A stretch of DNA of 8,329 bases from Chloroflexota bacterium (GTDB taxonomy: Bacteria; Chloroflexota; Dehalococcoidia; Lucifugimonadales; Lucifugimonadaceae), in contig VXTA01000188.1 of the NCBI GenBank assembly GCA_009837685.1, forward strand, positions 1 through 8,329, in the 5' to 3' direction. The notes below the pieces were generated by a model, which worked only from the letters and a program-made list of their open reading frames with translations, searched no databases and had not been told where the DNA came from. The translations under genes were made by a program, and so were the position numbers. Below are positions 1-5,480 of this stretch, piece by piece; position 1 is the stretch's first letter, and each line of letters opens with the position of its first letter.

Positions 1-456
1 CAAAGGGGGCCGACAGAGGTCCATACGATATGGAAACAATGGCTCCACTCGCTAGCCACCGTCAGCGCTCAGGACATCTTCGCCTGCCAGGGCGTAGAGA
101 TAACACGTTCCGAGATCATCGGTTTGGAACCTCCACGCTATCTCGAGTGGGGATCGGAGCAGATGAGCCGTCGCAACCTGCAAACTCAACTCAAAGACAA
201 CCCGGTCAACCCGAACCAAGTCAAGCGCCTTACGAGAGCAGGGACAGGAACCTGCCAAGGAAGAAACTGCCGCGAACAAGTCGCGCTGCTACTCGCCGAG
301 GAATCGAATACCGACATCGCCGACATCCCCTTGAGCACCTACCGACCACCTTTGCGCCCATTGCCGCTCAACGTCATGTGGCCCGAAGACGAATCCGAAG
401 ATGTGCGCAACGAGTGGCCCAAGTGGTTCAGCCCAAACAACAAGGTGCTGGGATAG
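1..456 (+). CDS. C-terminal part of an FAD oxidoreductase subunit with a BFD-like [2Fe-2S] domain (5' end outside window)
   Basis: The frame is open from base 1 and ends at TAG 454-456, giving 151 visible residues. The fragment matches the C-terminal BFD-like [2Fe-2S] module found in HcnB, opine oxidase A subunits and related amine dehydrogenase subunits. It has a first half with a Cys, ITRSEI and PPRYL, then the signature TRAGTGTCQGRNC (residues 80-90), with Cys at bases 253-255 and 268-270. In the family these proteins pair with a DAO-type FAD subunit, and the cluster relays electrons between flavins. The DAO gene follows here after 3 bases, so the two are almost certainly one operon. The first half normally reads Cys-x-Cys; here it is Cys29-Gln-Gly31 (bases 85-93), so one of four cluster ligands is missing. 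The usual GMG before CQG is GTG here. The family assignment is firm at domain level; the substrate cannot be told. The gene may be non-functional, given the broken partner. Confidence 0.8.
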   Translation, partial: QRGPTEVHTIWKQWLHSLATVSAQDIFACQGVEITRSEIIGLEPPRYLEWGSEQMSRRNLQTQLKDNPVNPNQVKRLTRAGTGTCQGRNCREQVALLLAEESNTDIADIPLSTYRPPLRPLPLNVMWPEDESEDVRNEWPKWFSPNNKVLG

Positions 457-459
457 CGA

Positions 460-1620
460 ATGCCTACAGACAAAGCAGAAATAGTCGTTATTGGCGGCGG
501 TGTTTCGTGATTGAGCTCTGCCTACTTCCTCGCCAAAGCCGGTAAGGACGTCGTTGTCGTCGAAAAGGGAATGGTCGGCGGCGAGGCATCAGGTCGAAAC
601 GGCGGGATGATCAGCGAGCGCACCGACGAACCCGCGCTAATACCCCTCGCCGTCGAATCCGTGAGGTTGTGGGCGACACTCGAAGATGAACTTGGCTATC
701 CCACCGAGTTCATTCATCAGGGCAGAATCCAAGTCGCAGTATCCGAAGAGGAGATGGGCGACATATTCACCGAACGCGACCACGCTCTACGCCACGGCAT
801 CAGCGTCGAACAAATCGAACCTTCCCAGATCAGCGATATGATCCCCGGCATCTCTGGACGAACGCTCGGCGGACTCTTCTTCGCAAACGGCGGTCACGCC
901 AATCCCCAACGCGCCGTCCAAGCATTCGCATGGGCATTCCAAGACCTCGGCGGCAGGCTCTACCAGAACACCGCAGTAACCGGCATCAACGTAGAAGACG
1001 ACAAGGTAACCTCTGTCGAAACGACTGCCGGCACCATCGCCGCCGATTTCGTAGTCGCCGCAGCGGGCCCCCAAACCGCGCTTCTCGCAGACATGGTCGG
1101 CGTTCACGTCCCCGTCGCCCCAGCAAGGGTCGAGATAATCGCCACCGCTCCCCTAGCACCCCTATTCGACATCGCCCTCGTCGGCAACGGGCTTTACGGT
1201 CGACAAGCCGCCAGAGGCAACCTGCTCTTCGGAGGCGGGGCCCACGAGTGGATCGACGTCGACCTCATCTCCGATCCCGCCAAGCCCAATACGCCCCTCA
1301 TCAGAAACATCGCCCGACGCCTAGCCGAACTCCTCCCAGGAGTAGCCGACGTTCCCGTCATCCGAAGCTGGGCAGGAATCGTCGAACAGGCCCCCGACTA
1401 CATGCCCATCATCGACATCCCAGACTCACCCAGCAACTACATCATCGTCACCGCCTCCGCCCACGGATTCGGAATCGCACCCGCCACCGGCAAAGTAGTC
1501 AGCGGCCTAGTACTCCACGGCAAATCCACCATCGACATCTCCGGTCTAACCCTCGACCGCTTCCCCAATCTAACCCCCAACTGGCGCCAAAACCGAGGCT
1601 GGATCCCAGTCAATCCCTAA
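460..1620 (+). CDS. DAO-family FAD-dependent oxidoreductase, interrupted by an in-frame TGA at codon 17 (likely pseudogene or sequence error)
   Basis: From ATG 460 the frame gives an N-terminal Rossmann strand, IVVIGGGVS, then TGA (508-510), then LSSAYFLAKAG and an unbroken frame to TAA 1618-1620. Ignoring the stop, the protein is 386 residues, normal for DAO enzymes (glycine/sarcosine oxidase, D-amino acid dehydrogenase, OoxB, HcnC). Supporting features are GxGxxG at 12-17, the acidic ribose-binding Glu35 at the end of strand 2, SGRNGG at 44-49, and the C-terminal flavin-closing region with PDYMPIID and HGFG at 335-338. The family oxidises amines or amino acids using FAD. The gene lies 3 bases after the [2Fe-2S] subunit, so translation is probably coupled. 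The TGA replaces the third Gly of GxGxxG, one base from GGA. A restart at TTG 511 would lose the first FAD-binding strand and glycines, so that product should not bind FAD normally. Everything downstream looks intact, which suggests a recent mutation or a sequencing error. Confidence 0.85.
508..510 (+). other. Premature TGA stop in the FAD-binding glycine motif
   Basis: This codon lies between GTT TCG and TTG AGC, where the family has Gly (GGGVSGLS pattern). GGA to TGA is a single transversion. Four other genes in the window lack any in-frame TGA and three of them end with TGA (2528-2530 on minus; 4465-4467; 5402-5404), so reassignment of TGA to Gly is not supported. Confidence 0.85.
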
Positions 1621-1669
1621 AACCCCAACGGTCCTGGTTCAGACGACTTTTTGAACTTGTTTAAAAACT

Positions 1670-1707
1670 AATCATGCCGGAGTTTTGCCGCTCTCAGCGG
1701 CATGATT
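1670..1707. terminator. 10-bp inverted repeat after the oxidoreductase gene; terminator or operator
   Basis: AATCATGCCG (1670-1679) is the exact reverse complement of CGGCATGATT (1698-1707), with an 18-base loop. It begins 50 bases after the oxidoreductase stop and ends 33 bases before the ATG of the next gene. There is no T-run directly after the stem, so intrinsic termination is uncertain; it could equally be a dyad bound by a regulator. A further CATGCCG copy lies at 1717-1723. The stem contains an in-frame ATG (1674) that I reject as the start of the next gene. Confidence 0.5.
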
Positions 1708-1725
1708 CCCCTTCAACATGCCGCG

Positions 1726-1731
1726 TAAAAT
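1726..1731 (+). promoter_or_regulatory. Possible -10 box for a leaderless transporter transcript
   Basis: TAAAAT lies 8 bases before ATG 1740, where transcription could begin at or next to the start codon. No Shine-Dalgarno sequence precedes this ATG, which fits a leaderless message. I see no good -35 hexamer at 16-18 bases upstream; that position overlaps the right arm of the inverted repeat. The call is weak. Confidence 0.2.
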
Positions 1732-1739
1732 TACCAATC

Positions 1740-2444
1740 ATGTACAAGGTCCTCCAAAACCTCCGCCGATCCGCCCTCATCCTCGTAATCATCGGGCTAG
1801 CTTGGAATCTGGTCGAAACCGCCATCGCTTTCTGGGCAACTCTCCAATCGGGCAGCGTCGCGCTCCTCGCCTTCGGACTCGACAGCATCGTCGAACTCGT
1901 AGCAGGTGGCATCCTCGTATGGCGCCTCCAAGCAAACAAAGACGACCATAACGAAGTATCAGCCGAAAAAAGAGCCCAAAAACTCCTCGGCTTGACATTC
2001 CTCCTACTAGCCGCATACATCGCCCTACATTCCTCCGCGAACCTCCTCGGCTGGCTGCCACAACCCGAGCCGAGCCCCCTCGGAATCGCCATAATCGTCG
2101 CCAGCGCCGTCGTCATGACAACACTCTACATCGCCAAAATGCGCATCGCCGTCCGCATCCAATCATGGTCCCTCAGAGCCGAAGCCATGGAAACCCTCTT
2201 CTGCGACATCCAAGACCTCGCAATCCTAATCGGACTCGCCCTAAACGCCCTTTTCGCCTGGTGGTGGGCTGACCCGGTAGCGTCCTGGATTCTCATCCCA
2301 TTCCTAATCAACGAAGGCATAGAAAACTTTTCAGGCAGCGATCATCACGAAGACGACAACGAATCAATAATCCGCCGCGTCTGCTTCGAAATCAACTGCC
2401 TTTACGGGATAATCAGATGCCGAGCGACTTGTTGTGAAGCATAA
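1740..2444 (+). CDS. Small cation-diffusion-facilitator-like membrane transporter
   Basis: This 234-residue protein has about six membrane segments (roughly 11-31, 38-61, 81-104, 114-132, 155-173, 178-193). It resembles the CDF fold, whose members export divalent metals such as Zn, Fe or Co by proton antiport. Helix 2 carries Asp48-x3-Glu52, at the place of the Asp-x3-Asp pair of E. coli YiiP. Helix 5 carries Glu151-x3-Cys155 where YiiP has His-x3-Asp. WWADP (174-179) before the last helix is typical of CDF proteins. After helix 6 there is a DHHEDDNE stretch (201-208) and a tail with Cys at 215, 220, 227, 231 and 232. The usual cytoplasmic CDF C-terminal domain is absent, so the protein is shorter than classical members (about 300). 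ATG 1740 is chosen because it starts just before helix 1; the upstream in-frame ATG 1674 lies in a hairpin and would add a non-conserved-looking leader. Ion specificity is unknown. Confidence 0.75.
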   Translation: MYKVLQNLRRSALILVIIGLAWNLVETAIAFWATLQSGSVALLAFGLDSIVELVAGGILVWRLQANKDDHNEVSAEKRAQKLLGLTFLLLAAYIALHSSANLLGWLPQPEPSPLGIAIIVASAVVMTTLYIAKMRIAVRIQSWSLRAEAMETLFCDIQDLAILIGLALNALFAWWWADPVASWILIPFLINEGIENFSGSDHHEDDNESIIRRVCFEINCLYGIIRCRATCCEA

Positions 2445-2451
2445 CCTTCTA

Positions 2452-2496
2452 ACACGCGCCGCTACCTATCGCCAGCGATATTAGTTAACAGCGTGT
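2452..2496. terminator. Nested palindromes between convergent genes
   Basis: ACACGC (2452-2457) pairs with GCGTGT (2491-2496). Inside it, TATCGC (2467-2472) and GCGATA (2475-2480) form a 6-bp stem around a 2-base CA. The position between two convergent stop codons (2444 and 2528) suits a bidirectional terminator. Neither strand has a clear T-run, and a 2-base loop is sterically tight, so the call is tentative. Confidence 0.3.
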
Positions 2497-2527
2497 ATGC
2501 AGACTCCTGCTTCCAGCGCTCCCGTGC

Positions 2528-3415
2528 TCAACTGGTATCGACGCCCGGATGAGCTTCGAACAACGACATCTCGTTGACCTCTGGAAGATGATCCTCAACG
2601 AGATCGATCACCTCCATTCCCAGCTCGACCAACTCACACGCCGCCTCGCTCAAGTCGCCCTTCCCGAATGTCGCCTTCAACCGGACCGCGCAGTCGGCAG
2701 GTTTTATCCTCAGCCGATCAATAAACCACCTCACCCACTTGTACTCCAGTGAAGGCAGATACTCGCGGTTGAGCGCCGCTAAGATGCTGACTATCCCCTG
2801 CTGCATCCAAACAAGATGCCGTGCCACGACGAGATGATCAACCCGTTTGCCATATCCAGTCCAATTGAACCAAGGACCCAGCCACAAATTCTCCTGCACC
2901 AATTTGACTGCCAAGCGTGTGGGAAAGGCACCGGCTCTCTTTTTCCACCCCTCGATTAACGCATCACCGTAAAGCGGAACTCCATAATGGACAGCCGTCG
3001 CAATCTCGTAGTTATGAGAAGCTGTATCGAGACCATCGATCAGCGCCCCGATCCGCTCTTCCGCGGCTTCGACCAGAAGATGTATCGGCGACACCATCGC
3101 CGTTCCTTGGAAACGCTTCGATCCCACGACCGCCTCTAAGATTCCGACGTGCTCACCTGCGCGACCGTTACGGAAAGGTTCGAACTTCCAGACCTCACCT
3201 CCCATCCGTGAGACGGCTTCCATCCGCTCCCTGTCTGAAGGCGGGGTGAGCCAGAAGACACCGATCTCAACATCTGAGAACTCGTCCGCGCAGCCTCGGG
3301 CAACCGAACCTCCAACCATGACCGCACGAACGTTTGGGTTATCGGTGTAAGCGCCAGCCCCGGCGCGAGCTAGATCCAGCCCGGCCCGACTCATCTCGTT
3401 AAATTCGCTCGTCAC
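2528..3415 (-). CDS. Nucleotidyltransferase-fold (DNA polymerase beta superfamily) protein
   Basis: This 295-residue soluble protein has an N-terminal minimal nucleotidyltransferase motif: VMVGGSVARG (32-41), then SDVEIGVFW (47-55). That matches the superfamily pattern of Gly-Ser followed about 10 residues later by Asp-x-Asp/Glu, which binds the metal-NTP. The remaining C-terminal part (about 165-280) looks helical, as in aminoglycoside or lincosamide nucleotidyltransferases and DUF4037-type proteins. Such enzymes transfer NMP to a small molecule or macromolecule; the acceptor here is unknown, and I do not claim drug resistance. The metal-binding pair is Asp48/Glu50. The third carboxylate, usually on a later strand, is not obvious: around 107-116 the sequence is MVSPIHLLVE. 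The in-frame start is GTG 3415, about 30 bases from the nearest strong Shine-Dalgarno and overlapping the stop of a mini-ORF. It is divergent from the SDR gene and convergent with the transporter. Confidence 0.75.
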   Translation of the reverse strand: MTSEFNEMSRAGLDLARAGAGAYTDNPNVRAVMVGGSVARGCADEFSDVEIGVFWLTPPSDRERMEAVSRMGGEVWKFEPFRNGRAGEHVGILEAVVGSKRFQGTAMVSPIHLLVEAAEERIGALIDGLDTASHNYEIATAVHYGVPLYGDALIEGWKKRAGAFPTRLAVKLVQENLWLGPWFNWTGYGKRVDHLVVARHLVWMQQGIVSILAALNREYLPSLEYKWVRWFIDRLRIKPADCAVRLKATFGKGDLSEAACELVELGMEVIDLVEDHLPEVNEMSLFEAHPGVDTS

Positions 3416-3451
3416 GTTCGGTTCACCAATGCCATATGCTTCCTACCTCCT
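3412..3451 (-). promoter_or_regulatory. Strong ribosome binding site plus 7-codon leader ORF overlapping the nucleotidyltransferase start
   Basis: On the minus strand AGGAGG (3451-3446) is followed 10 bases later by ATG (3435-3433). That frame encodes MALVNRT and stops at TGA 3414-3412, which overlaps the GTG start of the nucleotidyltransferase (3415-3413) as GTGA. The GTG has no closer ribosome binding site, so its translation probably depends on ribosomes finishing the mini-ORF. The alternative is that one base has been gained or lost and ATG 3435 is the true start of the gene. A non-standard ATT at 3430-3428 is the only other in-frame upstream candidate. Confidence 0.55.
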
Positions 3452-3624
3452 CCCCAGCTTAAGCGAGAGATCATCGCCCCTAAATTTACCCAGTTGCGTC
3501 AATTATCCGACGAAACCGCCAATTCTGGCTCATCCCAGAAGCGGATGTTAGCGCCATAGCGTTTTGTCAACCCTTTCCCGTCCAGTCGGTTATGGTTCAG
3601 ACAGACACATAAACCCGAGACAAG
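3452..3624. promoter_or_regulatory. Divergent intergenic region, presumed promoters for both flanking genes
   Basis: The spacer separates the leftward nucleotidyltransferase from the rightward SDR and must hold both promoters if both are expressed. On the minus strand GATAAT (3507-3502) is a good -10 match but lacks a clear -35. On the plus strand TTGTCA (3564-3569) resembles a -35; the nearest -10-like TATGGT (3591-3596) is 21 bases away, which is too far for a typical sigma-70 promoter. No strong palindrome stands out. Confidence 0.3.
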
Positions 3625-4467
3625 ATGATGGGAACCCCAATGCCAGACCTCTCAGGAAAAGTCGCCATCGTAACCGGCGCAGGACGCTACCGCGGCATCG
3701 GCCGTGACACCGCTCTCGCATTGGCCCAAGCCGGCGCCAATGTCGCAGTAACTGGGACCGGACGCTCCCCCGACACCTTTCCCGATGACGAAAAAGCTAT
3801 GGGCTGGCGAGACATCGAAAGCGTCGCCGATGAGATACGTGCCATTGGGCGACGCGCTCTAACCATCGTCGCCGACTTGGGCGATCCCTCTCAGGCCCGC
3901 GGCATCGTCGAGAAGACCGTCGCCGAACTAGGATCTGCCGATATCTTGGTAAACAACGCCGCATTCGCCATGGCTGAAGACCGCGTCCCCGTAGTCGAAC
4001 TCGACGACACCATCTGGCATCGCGTCCTCGACATCAAAGTCCACGGCTCCTACTACGCATCCAAAGCGGCAGCGCAGGCGATGATCCGACAAGGAAACGG
4101 CGGGAGTATCGTCATGGTCTCGTCCATCGCTGGCAAGATCCAACCCCGCAACTTCTCCGCTTACGTCGTCGCCAACATGAGCCTCCAAGGCCTCACCGGT
4201 AGCCTCTCCAAAGAACTAGGTCCCCACGACATCAACGTCAACACCGTCTGCCCTGGTGTCATCGACACCTCACGCTGGGACAACAAGCGAGACAACACTC
4301 CCGGAGGCCGCGAAGACTGGGAGCGCCTAGAGTCGAACATCCCAATGGGCCGTCCCGGCACAGGTACCGACGTCGCCAACACTATAGTCTTCCTCTGCTC
4401 CGAAGAAGGTCACTGGATCAGCGGCCAATCCATCAACATCGACGGCGGGCAAGTTTCGTCGCATTGA
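3625..4467 (+). CDS. Classical short-chain dehydrogenase/reductase (SDR) with an altered catalytic tetrad
   Basis: This 280-residue Rossmann protein is predicted to be an NAD(P)-dependent oxidoreductase. The cofactor loop is TGAGRYRGIG (17-26), two residues longer than the common TGxxxGxG. Asp84 sits where classical SDRs bind adenine; NNAA is at 110-113, catalytic Ser167, Tyr180 and PG at 210-211. The C-terminal ISGQSINIDGG is standard. Arg47 just after strand 2 hints at NADP(H). Residues about 47-66, rich in charged residues, form an insertion relative to minimal SDRs. The catalytic Lys of YxxxK is Asn184 (bases 4174-4176), and the tetrad Asn of the vNl.G segment is Lys138 (4036-4038), so the Asn and Lys seem exchanged. 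All else is intact, so decay is unlikely. ATG 3625, 3628 and 3640 are all possible starts; MPDLSGKVAIVTG from 3640 is the most family-like. No strong ribosome binding site precedes any of them. The substrate is unknown. Confidence 0.88.
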   Translation: MMGTPMPDLSGKVAIVTGAGRYRGIGRDTALALAQAGANVAVTGTGRSPDTFPDDEKAMGWRDIESVADEIRAIGRRALTIVADLGDPSQARGIVEKTVAELGSADILVNNAAFAMAEDRVPVVELDDTIWHRVLDIKVHGSYYASKAAAQAMIRQGNGGSIVMVSSIAGKIQPRNFSAYVVANMSLQGLTGSLSKELGPHDINVNTVCPGVIDTSRWDNKRDNTPGGREDWERLESNIPMGRPGTGTDVANTIVFLCSEEGHWISGQSINIDGGQVSSH

Positions 4468-4508
4468 TTCGGCATCCGAACAACGCAATTAGATCGAATC
4501 CGTCTGGC

Positions 4509-4583
4509 TGCCACATTTAGTCGATTTGACATTTGCCGCTAAATGCTGTGCTTCACAATCATTCAAATGTCAAATGTGTGGCA
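4509..4583. repeat. Large interrupted inverted repeat with tandem AAATGTC units
   Basis: TTTGACATTTG (4525-4535) is the exact complement of CAAATGTCAAA (4564-4574). Outside it TGCCACA (4509-4515) pairs with TGTGGCA (4577-4583). The stem thus has 11 and 7 bp, an asymmetric 9/2 internal loop and a 28-base terminal loop. The right arm holds two direct CAAATGT copies (4564-4577). It is AT-rich with no T-run, so it is a poor terminator. It lies 42 bases after the SDR stop and 90 bases before the next start, where a regulator site or a small mobile palindrome is possible. Confidence 0.5.
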
Positions 4584-4661
4584 CTAATGCTAAACTTCCC
4601 GTATCAGATGGCGCACTGAATGAAACATTCAAGCTGTGCTGCATGTGCATGGAAGATAGAT

Positions 4662-4667
4662 AGGAGG
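4662..4667 (+). promoter_or_regulatory. Shine-Dalgarno fixing the GTG start of the membrane protein
   Basis: AGGAGG ends 5 bases before GTG 4673. It is a full match to the anti-Shine-Dalgarno core and decides this start over later in-frame ATG codons such as those at residues 10-11. Confidence 0.8.
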
Positions 4668-4672
4668 TTTCC

Positions 4673-5404
4673 GTGGCCACCAAATACGCCGGAATCGCAA
4701 TGATGATTGGCATACTGCTTTCCATTGTGGCTTCCTTGCTGTACCCCGGAAACGCGGTGGTTTACCGCGTGGATCAGACCGACTTTCCAGCGGCGCTGGA
4801 GGTAATCGGAGATGCGCCGACTCTAACGCACACGACGATATTCTTGTCGATAATCGCGATGCTGTTGATATCGTTCGGGGCTTACGGGCTATTCCCGCTG
4901 GCGACGCGTCTGGGAGGGCTTGCCGGCACGCTGCTCAAGTTCGGGATCATCATCTCTATCATCGAGTGGAGCATCAACATCATCGGATTGGGCATGAGAC
5001 AATTCGTCACGCACCTCATGCAACGCGCAAATGATGCCGCGGCCGGGTCCGAAAACCAGATTTTGCTGGAGGAAACCGCACTCTCCGTACACACGACTCT
5101 GACGGCCGTCTTCTTGGCGTTCATCACGATATACCCGTTCGCCACAATGCTGTTTGGCTACGGGGTGGGCAAACTCATCCAAACGATGAACGCGTTCAAA
5201 ATCGCGGCGAATGTTCTTGTGGTGTCGGGAGCGGCAGGGTTGATAACTTATCTCGTTGCGATGTTCGCGCCCGGCGACGATCCTCTCGTCTACTTGATGA
5301 TTTTCAACATCCTGCTGTTCATCGGATCCATCTGCCTCTTAGTCATCGGCCTAGGCATGTACCGAGGTAGCGAAGGCCTGACCGAAGAGGAAGCCTCCGG
5401 CTGA
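4673..5404 (+). CDS. Unrecognised six-helix integral membrane protein
   Basis: I do not recognise this 243-residue family. Hydrophobic segments lie at about 5-24, 53-77, 84-107, 138-164, 176-198 and 203-228, separated by short loops. A more polar segment at 25-52 after helix 1 and an acidic tail (SEGLTEEEASG) frame the bundle. The first segment is followed by YPGNAVVYRVDQTDF, a candidate exposed loop. There are no transporter signatures, no cysteine pairs and no obvious catalytic residues; the layout is loosely like DUF4386-type multi-pass proteins, which is a guess. It stands alone on its strand, with a strong ribosome binding site, after the inverted repeat at 4509-4583 and before a shared terminator. 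Its codons end in G (GCG, ACG, CTG, TTG) noticeably more often than those of the SDR upstream, which prefers C endings. That could reflect membrane composition or a different origin. Confidence 0.75.
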   Translation: MATKYAGIAMMIGILLSIVASLLYPGNAVVYRVDQTDFPAALEVIGDAPTLTHTTIFLSIIAMLLISFGAYGLFPLATRLGGLAGTLLKFGIIISIIEWSINIIGLGMRQFVTHLMQRANDAAAGSENQILLEETALSVHTTLTAVFLAFITIYPFATMLFGYGVGKLIQTMNAFKIAANVLVVSGAAGLITYLVAMFAPGDDPLVYLMIFNILLFIGSICLLVIGLGMYRGSEGLTEEEASG

Positions 5405-5418
5405 TTCCCTTACCGACC

Positions 5419-5450
5419 GTAAGGCGACGGGTATCCATCCGTCGCCTTAC
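5419..5450. terminator. Strong bidirectional hairpin between convergent genes
   Basis: GTAAGGCGACGG (5419-5430) and CCGTCGCCTTAC (5439-5450) form a perfect 12-bp stem around an 8-base loop. It lies 14 bases after the membrane protein stop and 30 bases beyond the stop of the leftward exporter gene, so it can serve both. No long T-run follows on either strand, so termination efficiency is inferred from stem strength and position. Confidence 0.7.
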
Positions 5451-5480
5451 TACGCCCTCATCTCACGACTAGCCTGCCGA

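Noticed and set aside
508..510. TGA as selenocysteine or as Gly in an alternative code
   Set aside because: Family members have Gly here, not Cys, and three other genes in the window end with TGA, so neither selenocysteine nor a TGA=Gly code fits.
30..545. A 171-codon open frame on + at the left edge
   Set aside because: It overlaps the [2Fe-2S] subunit and the start of the oxidoreductase in a different frame; it shows no domain-like pattern, while the other frame shows clear family motifs.
930..1664. A 244-codon open frame on + with very many Arg, Pro and His residues
   Set aside because: It lies entirely across the DAO oxidoreductase in another frame; its composition is what a C-rich coding strand gives when read out of frame.
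1674..1739. Upstream ATG 1674 as the start of the CDF-like transporter
   Set aside because: It is inside a perfect inverted repeat and adds 22 residues without transporter character; ATG 1740 begins just before the first membrane helix.
4526..4531. TTGACA as the -35 box of a promoter for the membrane protein
   Set aside because: No acceptable -10 hexamer lies 16-18 bases downstream, and the hexamer is part of the inverted repeat arm.
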